Shown piece after piece: positions 1 to 6,531 of a stretch of DNA of 9,468 nt. Source of the stretch: Sphingobacteriales bacterium. GTDB lineage: Bacteria; Bacteroidota; Bacteroidia; Chitinophagales; Chitinophagaceae. Position 1 is the first letter of the stretch. Each line of letters starts with the position of its first letter. Location: assembly GCA_024640385.1 (NCBI GenBank), contig JAHEFC010000137.1, positions 1 to 9,468 of the forward strand, given 5' to 3'. A program made the position numbers and the translations under genes. Under the pieces are notes generated by a model. The model had not been told where the DNA came from, did no database searches, and worked only from the letters and a program-made list of their open reading frames with translations.

Positions 1-320
1 TTGAAGGGATCATTACAAAAGAGAAGGCGGCCACACTGGTACAGAAACAGGTTTGGCTGGAAGAATCCGATTTTAAAAAGTTCGCTGCCGCGAACGCCCC
101 GATTTCCCTGCTGGGCTTCATGGTTTATGATAAAGACATTGCATTGGGGGAAGTGCTTGAAGTGATTGAACAGCCCCACCAGGTAATGTGCCGGATACAA
201 TACAAAGAACACGACGATATTCTCATTCCCATTAACGAGGGAAGCTTGCTGAAGATCGATAAGAAAACAAAGAAGCTGCTGCTCGATCTGCCGGATGGTT
301 TGATTGAGGCGCAGATCTGA
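1..320 (+). CDS. rimM: Ribosome maturation factor RimM, C-terminal part (5' truncated)
   Basis: RimM is a cytoplasmic assembly factor that binds ribosomal protein S19 and helps mature the 30S head and the 3' end of 16S rRNA. Only the last 105 codons are visible; the reading frame starts at base 3 and the gene runs off the left edge. The visible part holds the end of the N-terminal RimM domain (GIITKEKAATLVQKQVWLEE) and a complete PRC-barrel-like C-terminal domain. Recognisable pieces are LLGFMVYD, the LGEVLEVIEQPHQ strand pair, the DDILIPINEGSLLKID segment and the ending LPDGLIEAQI, which matches the LPEGL-type end of Bacteroidota RimM. The stop is TGA at 318-320. The ATG at 120 is an internal methionine, not the start. 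rimM commonly sits beside rpsP and trmD; here a repeat hairpin and then dinB follow. The call rests on motif recognition of a partial protein. Confidence 0.87.
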   Translation, partial: EGIITKEKAATLVQKQVWLEESDFKKFAAANAPISLLGFMVYDKDIALGEVLEVIEQPHQVMCRIQYKEHDDILIPINEGSLLKIDKKTKKLLLDLPDGLIEAQI

Positions 321-323
321 AAT

Positions 324-394
324 AATTAAAAAGTAAAAAGTAAGAATTAAAAAATGGGTTCCCTTTTTTACTTTTTACTTTTAACTTTTTAATT
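324..394. terminator. Locus A: AT-rich hairpin with in-register 7-bp repeat arms
   Basis: The gap between rimM and dinB is almost wholly one palindrome. The left arm (324-354) and right arm (364-394) are 31 nt each and match at 28 of 31 positions when one is reverse-complemented. A GGG/CCC pair (356-358, 361-363) closes the tip. Both arms read as period-7 units: left AATTAAA, AAGTAAA, AAGTAAG, AATTAAA; right (reverse complement) AATTAAA, AAGTTAA, AAGTAAA, AAGTAAA. The arm begins 3 nt after the rimM stop and ends 15 nt before the dinB ATG. A strong stem with U-rich 3' side fits an intrinsic terminator or 3'-end protecting structure for rimM; that role is inferred. A TAACTTTT string at 382-389, one base off TAnnTTTG, may let the right arm double as the dinB -7 region. 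Confidence 0.8.
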
Positions 395-409
395 CGGTAT
401 GAACTCCAG

Positions 410-1543
410 ATGATTGCTCATTTCGATCTAGATGCTTTTTTTGTTGCAGTCGAATGCATCAATGATCCTTCACTGAAAGGCAAGCCCATCATAGTTGGAG
501 GAAGCAGGGAAAGGGGCGTTGTTACAGCGGCCAGTTATGAAACAAGAAAGTATGGCGTGCATTCTGCCATGCCCATGAGCAAGGCTTTGCAGTTGTGTCC
601 TCAGGCCATCGTAGTGAAAGGCAGCAGGGGAGAGTACAGCCGGTATTCCAGGTGGGTGACAAATATTATTGCCGGGAAAGCACCGCTGTTTGAAAAAGCA
701 TCGATTGATGAATTCTATATCGATCTCAGAGGTATGGAAAAATACCACAAGCCTTACGAGTGGACCATTGCCTTAAGGGAAGAGATCATCAAAGAAACCG
801 GCCTGAACATTTCTTTCGGACTGGGCTCCAATAAAATGGTCGCAAAGATCGCCACAGACGAAGCAAAACCGAATGGCTATCTGATAGTTCCCCCTGGTCA
901 GGAAGAAGAATTTCTTGCTCCGTTACGGGTAAACAAGATCCCGGGAGTTGGGGAGCAAACCTATCGTGTCCTGCTGCAAATGGGTATAGAACATATCAGA
1001 GATATTGCGGCCACACCACCTGCTTTGCTGGAAAACAGGCTGGGTAAATACGGATTGGACCTATTACAGAAAGCCAAAGGGATTCATCATGGCGAAGTGA
1101 TACCATACCACGAGGCCAAATCAGTATCTACAGAAAATACATTTGAAGAAAATACAGGCAATCTGGACTTTCTGATGAGTGAACTGGTGAGGATGACCGA
1201 GAAAGTAGCTTTTGAGTTGAGGGAGGATAACAAAACAGCTGGCGTGATCGCCGTTAAGATAAGATATCCGGATTTCGAAACAACGTCGCGCCAGACAACC
1301 ATACCTTATACTTTCTACGACGATGAACTTATCCCCGTAGCCAAAGAGCTGTTCCATAAATTATACCGGAAAGGGGAGAAGGTTCGATTGATGGGCGTCA
1401 GGTTAAGCGAGCTGACTAATGAAGCCATACAGACCAATCTGTTCAGCAATAAGGAGAAGAAGGCCGAACTCTACAAAGCCATTGATTCACTGAAGAATAA
1501 ATTCGGAAAGGGCTCGGTGCGCAAGGGTGGGGGGATGAAGTAA
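410..1543 (+). CDS. dinB: DNA polymerase IV (Y-family translesion polymerase)
   Basis: This error-prone polymerase copies past damaged template bases and has no proofreading exonuclease. At 377 aa it is slightly longer than E. coli DinB. The palm has the metal-binding D6 and D8 in HFDLDAFF, with F11 as the likely steric-gate residue that excludes ribonucleotides, and the second acidic cluster D100-E101 in SIDEFYID. The finger segment is GVVTAASYETRKYGVHSAMP (36-55). A helix-hairpin-helix (NKIPGVGEQTYRVLLQMGI) starts near residue 175, and the little-finger domain follows. QTNLF at 341-345 fits a sliding-clamp binding motif (QxxLF), placed 32 residues before the C-terminus. The ATG at 410 is chosen because it gives the compact N-terminus typical of the family. 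The upstream gap is taken up by hairpin A; no LexA-type operator was recognised. The stop TAA overlaps the first unit of locus B. Confidence 0.96.
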   Translation: MIAHFDLDAFFVAVECINDPSLKGKPIIVGGSRERGVVTAASYETRKYGVHSAMPMSKALQLCPQAIVVKGSRGEYSRYSRWVTNIIAGKAPLFEKASIDEFYIDLRGMEKYHKPYEWTIALREEIIKETGLNISFGLGSNKMVAKIATDEAKPNGYLIVPPGQEEEFLAPLRVNKIPGVGEQTYRVLLQMGIEHIRDIAATPPALLENRLGKYGLDLLQKAKGIHHGEVIPYHEAKSVSTENTFEENTGNLDFLMSELVRMTEKVAFELREDNKTAGVIAVKIRYPDFETTSRQTTIPYTFYDDELIPVAKELFHKLYRKGEKVRLMGVRLSELTNEAIQTNLFSNKEKKAELYKAIDSLKNKFGKGSVRKGGGMK

Positions 1544-1621
1544 AGTCAAAAGTCAAAATTCAAAAGTCAAAATAAGGTTTTCGCAAAACTTTTTGACTTT
1601 CTACTTTTGACTTTTGACTTT
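1542..1621. terminator. Locus B: bidirectional hairpin with AAAGTCA heptad arms
   Basis: The convergent dinB/peroxiredoxin gap is filled by an 80-nt palindrome. Arms 1542-1573 and 1590-1621 are 32 nt each and match at 28 of 32 positions. Left units are AAAGTCA, AAAGTCA, AAATTCA, AAAGTCA; the reverse complement of the right arm reads AAAGTCA, AAAGTCA, AAAGTAG, AAAGTCA, so the heptads are in register. The loop (1574-1589) holds a further 5-bp stem, GTTTT with AAAAC, around CGC. The left arm starts on the second base of the dinB stop TAA and the right arm ends 8 nt from the peroxiredoxin stop. Both strands give a stem followed by U-rich sequence, which suits a shared bidirectional terminator. 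The stem is seen in the sequence; the termination role is inferred. Confidence 0.83.
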
Positions 1622-1629
1622 TTAATCAT

Positions 1630-2265
1630 TTACTTATTCGGCTGCGGTGTATACCTCAGGTAAGGTTTAACTACCTTAACACCTTTAGGGAATTTCTTTA
1701 TTGCGTCCTCTGTGTTTACGGAAAGTGCAACAATTACATCTTCTCCTTCTTTCCAGTCGGCCGGAGTGGCAACACTATAACCTGAAGTAAGTTGTAATGA
1801 ATCCACCACGCGCAGTACTTCATGGAAATTTCTTCCGGTTGAAGCGGGATAGGTGATGATCAGTTTTACTTTTTTATCAGGGCCGATCACGAACAGGGAA
1901 CGCACCGTAGCGGTCTCTGATGCATTAGGATGAATCATATCGTACAATGTGGCAACATTCCTGTCTTCATCAGCAATAATGGGGAAGTCAACATTACAGT
2001 GCTGTGTTTCGTTGATGTCTTTCACCCAGCTGAAGTGCTTATCCAGCGGATCAATACTTACCGCAAGCACTTTCACATTGCGCTTTCGGAATTCTTCCTG
2101 CAATAATGCAGTTTTTCCCAGTTCAGTTGTACAAACAGGTGTATAGTCTGCAGGGTGAGAAAATAAAATACCCCAGCCATCGCCCAGGTATTCATAAAAA
2201 TCAATATCTCCTGCAGTGGTTTTAGCCTTGAAATTTGGAGCAATATCTCCTAAACGTAGTCCCAT
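1630..2265 (-). CDS. 1-Cys peroxiredoxin (Prx6/AhpC-TSA family)
   Basis: This cytoplasmic thiol peroxidase reduces hydrogen peroxide and alkyl hydroperoxides. From the ATG at 2265 it is 211 aa, the usual length for the Prx6 group. The active site is PADYTPVCTTE, with peroxidatic C45, T42 and P38. The conserved arginine lies in TATVRSLFVIGPD. The only other cysteine, in QHCNVDFPI near residue 87, is not at the usual resolving position of 2-Cys enzymes, so a 1-Cys mechanism with an outside reductant is inferred. The C-terminal extension after the thioredoxin fold (SGYSVATPADWKEGED, then KGVKVVKPYLRYTPQP) is characteristic of Prx6-type dimers. A longer frame starting at a TTG at 2286 is possible, but a -7 promoter element covers that position and MGLRLGDIAPNF is the normal N-terminus. 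It is transcribed alone, between locus C upstream and locus B downstream. Confidence 0.95.
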   Translation of the reverse strand: MGLRLGDIAPNFKAKTTAGDIDFYEYLGDGWGILFSHPADYTPVCTTELGKTALLQEEFRKRNVKVLAVSIDPLDKHFSWVKDINETQHCNVDFPIIADEDRNVATLYDMIHPNASETATVRSLFVIGPDKKVKLIITYPASTGRNFHEVLRVVDSLQLTSGYSVATPADWKEGEDVIVALSVNTEDAIKKFPKGVKVVKPYLRYTPQPNK

Positions 2266-2283
2266 ATCTGAATTTTTAGACTG

Positions 2284-2291
2284 CAAATATA
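2284..2291 (-). promoter_or_regulatory. Probable -7 promoter element of the peroxiredoxin gene
   Basis: Reading the minus strand, TATATTTG fits the Bacteroidota -7 consensus TAnnTTTG. It lies 18 nt upstream of the chosen ATG (2265), which would leave a short A-rich leader of roughly a dozen bases. No clear TTTG-type -33 box was found at the expected spacing, so the call rests on the -7 element and its position. Its location argues against translation starting at the TTG at 2286. Confidence 0.5.
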
Positions 2292-2339
2292 ATAAAGTCT
2301 ACTAAAACAGTAGGATAAAGTTTTGTAAAATCATTCTTC

Positions 2340-2428
2340 CTCCAAGGGGCCTCCCTCCAAGGTCCCTACCTCCAAGGTCCCTACCTCCAAGGTCCCTACC
2401 TCCAAGGTCCCTACCTTGGAGGTAGGGG
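2340..2428. repeat. Locus C: 15-bp tandem repeat (about 5 copies) plus one inverted copy
   Basis: Four perfect copies of CTCCAAGGTCCCTAC stand at 2355-2369, 2370-2384, 2385-2399 and 2400-2414. They follow a degenerate copy at 2340-2354. Immediately after comes a single antisense copy, CTTGGAGGTAGGGG (2415-2428). The last direct copy and the antisense copy form a perfect 14-bp stem (2394-2407 with 2414-2427) around a 6-nt loop. Any of the other direct copies could pair with the same antisense copy, giving loops longer by 15-nt steps. The array ends 3 nt from the rluA-family stop (2432-2434). No U-run follows the stem on either strand, so it is not a textbook intrinsic terminator. Perfect copies suggest recent expansion and likely length variation between strains. 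It shares architecture with loci A, B, D, E and F but not sequence. Confidence 0.95.
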
Positions 2429-2431
2429 AAA

Positions 2432-3157
2432 TTATTTCGAATTTTTTCTAAGCTGAGTTAAAGTTGCCTGCATGTCCTTGAACAGTTCCGCTTCCAGTTT
2501 TACCGTATTGCCTCCGGGAGTTTTAAACTCCAGGGAGTGCGCGTGCAGGGCCAGCCTGTTCAATAAAGGGATCTCCGCCTCCTGGTTCTTGGAAAGTTTG
2601 AAGTTTCTTTTGATGCGCGAGAGATAGACCGGATCCGCAGTTCCGTACAGTGGATCACATACTATGGGGTTGCCCTTGTCCTGCATATGCACCCTGATCT
2701 GGTGGGTACGGCCTGTTTCTATTTCAAATTCAATAATACTGTAAAGGCCGAAAGAATCAAGTGTTTTATAATGAGTGACAGAAGGTTTACCGTTCTTATG
2801 CACCACCATTTTGCCCTTGAGCACCGGGTGGTGGGCAATGGGCTTGTCGATAGTTCCACTGGCAGGAGCCGGAGTGCCATGAACAAGGCCAAGATATGTT
2901 TTAGCGATCTTGTGCTCCTCAAAAGCCATGGAGAAATACCGGTGCGATTCCTCATTCCTTGCAAACAGGATAATTCCACTGGTATCACGGTCAATGCGAT
3001 GGACTACAAAGATCTCTCCATATTTCTCAACGAGGATCTGTTTCAGGGAAGGGATCTTGGCATCGAACCGGTCTGGTATAGAAAGCAGCCCTGATGGCTT
3101 ATTGACGGCTACAATATTATCATCTTCGTAAATGATATTCAGCTGAAACTGTGTCAT
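2432..3157 (-). CDS. RluA-family pseudouridine synthase
   Basis: The enzyme isomerises specific uridines to pseudouridine in rRNA or tRNA. The 241-aa protein is a single catalytic domain with no N-terminal S4 domain, as in RluA and TruC rather than RluC/RluD. It opens with EDDNIVAVNKPSGL (11-24). The RluA signature is HRIDRDTSG (53-61), with D56 as the catalytic aspartate. A second conserved stretch, TGRTHQIRVH (148-157), belongs to the active-site RNA-binding face, and DPLYG follows. The exact target cannot be read from sequence: RluA-type (23S U746 and tRNA U32) and TruC-type (tRNA U65) are both possible. Its ATG overlaps the stop of the upstream synthase gene by 4 bp (ATGA, 3154-3157), so the pair is probably translationally coupled. 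The gene ends 3 nt from the locus C array. Confidence 0.93.
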   Translation of the reverse strand: MTQFQLNIIYEDDNIVAVNKPSGLLSIPDRFDAKIPSLKQILVEKYGEIFVVHRIDRDTSGIILFARNEESHRYFSMAFEEHKIAKTYLGLVHGTPAPASGTIDKPIAHHPVLKGKMVVHKNGKPSVTHYKTLDSFGLYSIIEFEIETGRTHQIRVHMQDKGNPIVCDPLYGTADPVYLSRIKRNFKLSKNQEAEIPLLNRLALHAHSLEFKTPGGNTVKLEAELFKDMQATLTQLRKNSK

Positions 3158-4095
3158 GATTTTTTCTTCGGGGATTTTTTTGAATCGGCGCCGAAGAATT
3201 TCAATGCCCTGACTTCTTTTTCAGAAAGATATCTCCATTTACCCCGGTCCACATTCTTCTTGGTGAGTCCTGCAAAAACTACCCGGTCAAGATTCCTGAC
3301 ATCATATCCAAGATGTTCAAAGATTCTTCTGACGATCCTGTTCCTGCCGCTATGAATTTCGATACCGATCACCGCTTTATCTTTTGCATCCGCATAGGCA
3401 ACAGCATCTGCCTTGATAAAGCCGTCATCCAGTGTTATGCCTTTTGCGATCTCTTCCATATCTTTTTTTGCAACCGGCTTGTCGAGTTTCACTTCATACA
3501 CTTTTCTTACTTCATTGGACGGGTGAGATAATTTCTGCGCCAGTTCTCCGTCGTTGGTGAGTAACAGCACACCGGTTGTATTCCGGTCAAGCCTTCCTAT
3601 GGGGAACACGCGGTCTTTACTGGCATTTTTTATCAGTTCGAGAACTGTTTTCCGCCCTTCCGGATCAGCAGATGTAGTAAGATAGTCTTTAGGCTTATTC
3701 AGCAGAATGTACACCAGGTCAACTACGATGCTGATCTTTTTGCCATTCACTTTCACTTCGTCTTTAGCGCTCACTTTATGACCCGGCTCAGTGACCACTG
3801 CTCCATTCACCTGTACTTTGCCATCTTTGACCAACAATGCAGCTTCCCTTCTCCCGCAAATGCCTGAATGGGCCACGTATTTGTTCAGGGGCATCTGGTC
3901 GTTCGTGACCTTTTTCTTGATCGTTATGGGTTTTGGAATATCGGCTTCCAGCTTTCTCTGCTTGGTGACCTCAATGGCGGCGGCCCTGTCTTTCTTCCAT
4001 TTCTTTTTTTCCTGGCGGAATTGTTCTTTAATGGCTGCGTTCTTCTTGCCTGGAACGAATTTGTCGAAATTGTCTGTTCTTCTTTTCATATACAT
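3154..4095 (-). CDS. rluB: RsuA/RluB-family pseudouridine synthase with lysine-rich N-terminal extension
   Basis: This enzyme makes pseudouridine in rRNA, in RluB at a 23S site near the peptidyl transferase centre. The 313-aa protein has three parts. Residues 1-67 are a basic, probably disordered extension rich in Lys and Arg. Residues 68-115 are an S4 RNA-binding domain (MPLNKYVAHSGICGRREAAL). The catalytic domain follows, with YILLNKPKDYLTT and the family signature GRLDRNTTG (167-175), where D170 is the catalytic aspartate; SGRNRIVRRIFEHLGYDV is the conserved C-terminal motif. The start is ambiguous: ATG at 4095 or the ATG two codons later at 4089 (MKRRTDNF). RluB rather than RsuA is favoured by similarity to Bacteroidota RluB proteins and the long C-terminal half, but the substrate is an inference. 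It is first of a two-gene unit with the RluA homologue. Confidence 0.92.
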   Translation of the reverse strand: MYMKRRTDNFDKFVPGKKNAAIKEQFRQEKKKWKKDRAAAIEVTKQRKLEADIPKPITIKKKVTNDQMPLNKYVAHSGICGRREAALLVKDGKVQVNGAVVTEPGHKVSAKDEVKVNGKKISIVVDLVYILLNKPKDYLTTSADPEGRKTVLELIKNASKDRVFPIGRLDRNTTGVLLLTNDGELAQKLSHPSNEVRKVYEVKLDKPVAKKDMEEIAKGITLDDGFIKADAVAYADAKDKAVIGIEIHSGRNRIVRRIFEHLGYDVRNLDRVVFAGLTKKNVDRGKWRYLSEKEVRALKFFGADSKKSPKKKS

Positions 4096-4135
4096 ACTGT
4101 TTTACAACAGGAAGGCCGATTTGCGACCTGAAGCG

Positions 4136-4166
4136 CAAAACTACGCTATTTTGAGAGAGTCAGAAA
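4136..4166 (-). promoter_or_regulatory. Probable promoter of the rluB/rluA-like pair
   Basis: On the minus strand TAGTTTTG (4136-4143) matches TAnnTTTG. A TTTC box (4163-4166) lies 19 nt further upstream, one base off the -33 TTTG and at normal spacing. It would give a leader of roughly 35-40 nt before the ATG at 4095. The -33 box falls inside the left arm of locus D, so the repeat array and promoter overlap. This is a sequence match only. Confidence 0.5.
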
Positions 4167-4252
4167 GACAGAGAGTCAAAGAGTCAGAATATTGAAGGCA
4201 GATCTACCCAGGAATTCTGACTCTCAGACTCTCAGACTCTCTGCCTCTCTGA
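4151..4252. repeat. Locus D: imperfect palindrome with 8-bp repeat arms
   Basis: The gap between rlmN and rluB holds two opposed arrays. The left arm has AGAGTCAG, AAAGACAG, AGAGTCAA, AGAGTCAG (4158-4189). The right arm reads GACTCTCA, GACTCTCA, GACTCTCT, GCCTCTCT (4219-4250), its reverse-complement family. The innermost 10 bp pair perfectly (4181-4190 with 4214-4223) around a 23-nt loop; outer pairing is imperfect but shares the 8-bp rhythm. The right arm ends only 2-4 nt from the rlmN stop at 4255-4257. The left arm overlaps the likely -33 box of rluB. The remaining bases of the gap (4096-4150) hold the rluB promoter and leader and nothing else recognised. Confidence 0.85.
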
Positions 4253-4254
4253 TT

Positions 4255-5289
4255 TTAGTTTTTATTCGCCAACTGACCACAGGCTGCATCAATATCCTTG
4301 CCCCGGCTTCTTCTCAGCCTTACATTCACCCGGTTCTTCTCCAGGTACTCCATGAAGGCCTCTACCTTTTCTTCATCCGGCTTGGAGAAGCTGGCAAAAT
4401 CAATGGGATTATATTCTATGATATTGATAAGATCAGCGGGCACTTGCCTGTAGATCTTGATCAGTTCATCCGCATCTTTCAAAGAGTCGTTGAAGTCTTT
4501 GAAGAGAATATACTCGAAGGTGATCTCGTTCCTGGTTTTTTTGTAGAAATAATTAAGAGCATCAATGAGTGATTTGAGATTATTGGTTTCATTGATACCC
4601 ATGATCTCATTTCGTTTTGCATCATTGGCTGCATGCAGGGAGAGTGCAAGTTTGAATTTGACCTCGTCGTCACCCAATTGCCGGATCATCTTGGCCACTC
4701 CGGCAGTTGATACGGTGATCCTGCGCGGGCTCATGGCTATTCCGTCCGGTGCCGTGATCCGCTCGATGGCTTTCAGTACATTTTTATAATTGAGCAGGGG
4801 TTCACCCATACCCATGAAAACGATATTGCTTAGTTTTTTTCCCGTGGATTCTTCAGATTGTTTGTTCAGGATCGCCACTTCGTCCACGATCTCATCAAAT
4901 TCGAGGTTTCTTTTTCTGTCGAGGTACCCAGTAGCACAGAATTTACAACTGAGGCTGCAACCGATCTGGGATGAAACGCAGGCTGTCATCCTGGACTCTG
5001 TAGGGATCAGTACGCCTTCCACCATATGTCCATCGTGCGTGCGGAATCTTGATTTAATTGTTCCGTCTGTTGAGGTTTGTATCGTATCCACAGTGAGTGA
5101 AGGAAGGCTGAATTTTTCACCCAATTTATCCCTCAGCGTTTTCGACAGATTGGTCATATCTCCAAAAGAAGCTGCATGTTTCTGCCATAACCATTCCCAT
5201 ACCTGTTTGGCACGAAATGCAGGTTCCCCCATGGTTTTGAACAGATCCTGGATCTGCTCCAGGGAAAGATCCCTGATATTACTTTTCAT
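4255..5289 (-). CDS. rlmN: 23S rRNA (A2503-C2) / tRNA (A37-C2) methyltransferase RlmN
   Basis: RlmN is a radical-SAM enzyme that methylates C2 of A2503 in 23S rRNA and of A37 in some tRNAs, tuning the exit tunnel and decoding. The 344-aa protein is full length. An N-terminal helical RNA-binding domain (1-90) holds GEPAFRAKQVWEWLW. The [4Fe-4S] ligands are C111, C115 and C118 in the CxxxCxxC motif GCSLSCKFCATGY. The SAM-binding stretch is VFMGMGEPLLNY. The two cysteines of the methyl-transfer mechanism appear intact: C104, seven residues before the cluster motif as in E. coli, and C337 in DIDAACGQL near the C-terminus. Cfr-type resistance enzymes are close relatives, but nothing in the context suggests one. 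The ATG at 5289 lies 4 nt downstream of a TACCTTTG -7 element. Locus D begins just after its stop. Confidence 0.97.
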   Translation of the reverse strand: MKSNIRDLSLEQIQDLFKTMGEPAFRAKQVWEWLWQKHAASFGDMTNLSKTLRDKLGEKFSLPSLTVDTIQTSTDGTIKSRFRTHDGHMVEGVLIPTESRMTACVSSQIGCSLSCKFCATGYLDRKRNLEFDEIVDEVAILNKQSEESTGKKLSNIVFMGMGEPLLNYKNVLKAIERITAPDGIAMSPRRITVSTAGVAKMIRQLGDDEVKFKLALSLHAANDAKRNEIMGINETNNLKSLIDALNYFYKKTRNEITFEYILFKDFNDSLKDADELIKIYRQVPADLINIIEYNPIDFASFSKPDEEKVEAFMEYLEKNRVNVRLRRSRGKDIDAACGQLANKN

Positions 5290-5293
5290 GCTT

Positions 5294-5301
5294 CAAAGGT
5301 A
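5294..5301 (-). promoter_or_regulatory. Probable -7 promoter element of rlmN, almost touching the start codon
   Basis: Minus-strand TACCTTTG is an exact TAnnTTTG match ending 4 nt before the rlmN ATG. Transcription starting a few bases downstream of such an element would yield a leaderless or nearly leaderless mRNA. No convincing -33 TTTG was seen at about 19-21 nt; a TTTC lies 22 nt upstream. The 54-bp divergent gap to the thiolase contains no repeat hairpin, and no clear plus-strand promoter was recognised there. Confidence 0.45.
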
Positions 5302-5343
5302 AGCCAGAATGCAGGAAATGTGGGAAATCGCTTTCTTTGTTGG

Positions 5344-6531
5344 ATGAAAGAAGTATTTGTAATTGATGCAGTCAGAACACCGATCGGTAAATATGGCGGG
5401 GCATTATCTTCCGTCCGGCCCGATGATCTGCTGGCCAAAGTGCTCATTGCATTACTAGAACGGAATAACAGCGTTGATATCAACCGGATCGAGGATGTGA
5501 TCGCCGGCGACGCCAATCAGGCCGGGGAAGACAACCGTAATGTGGCCAGGATGGCGGCCCTGCTTGCGGGGCTTCCGGTTACCGTGGCAGGCAGTACGGT
5601 AAACCGTTTGTGCGCCAGCGGGCTCCAGGCTATTATGGATGCCTCCAGGGCGATCATGTGCAATGAAGGCGATGTTTACATTGCCTGTGGTGTGGAAAGC
5701 ATGACTCGCGCGCCTTATGTGATGGCCAAGAACAATGAAAAGTTCTCCCGTAAAACAGAGATCTATGATACCACTTTAGGTTGGCGATTTATCAACCCGA
5801 AACTGAAGGCCATGTATCATCCTTACTCCATGGGCGAAACCGCCGAGAATGTGGCCCGTCAGTGGAAGATCAGCAGGGAAGACCAGGATGCATTTGCGTA
5901 TTCATCACAGCAGAAATATTTTGAGGCTAAAGAGGAAGGCAGATGGGATGATGAGATTGTGCCTGTGGAAGTGGAAGATGGGGTGGTGAAAGCAGATGAA
6001 CACCCCAGGCAGACATCTCTTGAAAAACTCTCGCAGCTCAAACCGGCCTTTGCCAAAGACGGGACCGTTACCGCGGGTAATTCATCAGGCATTAACGATG
6101 GCGCTGCCGCTATGTTGCTGGTAGATGCAGCGGGCCTGGCTGGTTATGACCTTAAGCCGATGGCAAGAGTGGTATCCATGGCGGTGTCTGGTGTTGATCC
6201 GTCCATTATGGGTATAGGGCCTGTACCGGCGATCCGGAAAGCGCTTGAACGTGCAGGGTTGAAGCTCAGTGATATAGGGCTTATTGAGCTGAACGAAGCA
6301 TTTGCCTCTCAATCACTGGCATGTATAAACGAACTTGGCCTTGATCCTTCCCTGGTGAATGTGAATGGAGGGGCTATTGCGCTTGGGCATCCGCTGGGTT
6401 GTTCGGGGGTAAGGATCTCCACCACTTTGCTGCACGAAATGCGAAGACGTAACACGCGTTACGGTATAGCTTCCATGTGTGTGGGAGTAGGGCAGGGAGC
6501 GGCGGTGATTTATGAGAGATTGGCGGATTAG
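5344..6531 (+). CDS. pcaF: Thiolase, 3-oxoadipyl-CoA/acetyl-CoA acyltransferase (PcaF/PaaJ-like)
   Basis: Thiolases cleave 3-oxoacyl-CoA with CoA to acetyl-CoA and a shortened acyl-CoA, or run the condensation in reverse. The 395-aa protein is full length. The nucleophile is C90 in NRLCASG, the general base H349 in ALGHPLG, and the second active-site cysteine C379 in [12 protein letters not shown] of the oxyanion-hole region is present. The segments [26 protein letters not shown] and [11 protein letters not shown] are those of the PcaF/PaaJ subgroup, which performs the last step of the 3-oxoadipate and phenylacetate routes. No other gene of those routes is nearby, so a housekeeping fatty-acid role in this organism is possible. 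The start at 5344 ([15 protein letters not shown]) is preferred to an in-frame ATG at 5320, which would add eight unconserved residues. Its last codons TTG GCG GAT and stop TAG lie inside the first units of locus E. Confidence 0.92.
   Translation: MKEVFVIDAVRTPIGKYGGALSSVRPDDLLAKVLIALLERNNSVDINRIEDVIAGDANQAGEDNRNVARMAALLAGLPVTVAGSTVNRLCASGLQAIMDASRAIMCNEGDVYIACGVESMTRAPYVMAKNNEKFSRKTEIYDTTLGWRFINPKLKAMYHPYSMGETAENVARQWKISREDQDAFAYSSQQKYFEAKEEGRWDDEIVPVEVEDGVVKADEHPRQTSLEKLSQLKPAFAKDGTVTAGNSSGINDGAAAMLLVDAAGLAGYDLKPMARVVSMAVSGVDPSIMGIGPVPAIRKALERAGLKLSDIGLIELNEAFASQSLACINELGLDPSLVNVNGGAIALGHPLGCSGVRISTTLLHEMRRRNTRYGIASMCVGVGQGAAVIYERLAD

Noticed and set aside
2266..2286. Peroxiredoxin start at the in-frame TTG (2286)
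   Set aside because: The TTG overlaps the TATATTTG promoter element, and the added residues QSKNSD are not part of the conserved N-terminus.
2340..2428. CRISPR array at locus C or E
   Set aside because: The repeats are directly abutting with no unique spacers, the units are far shorter than CRISPR repeats, and no cas gene is present.
5320..5343. Thiolase start at ATG 5320
   Set aside because: It adds eight unconserved residues; thiolases of this group start at [15 protein letters not shown].
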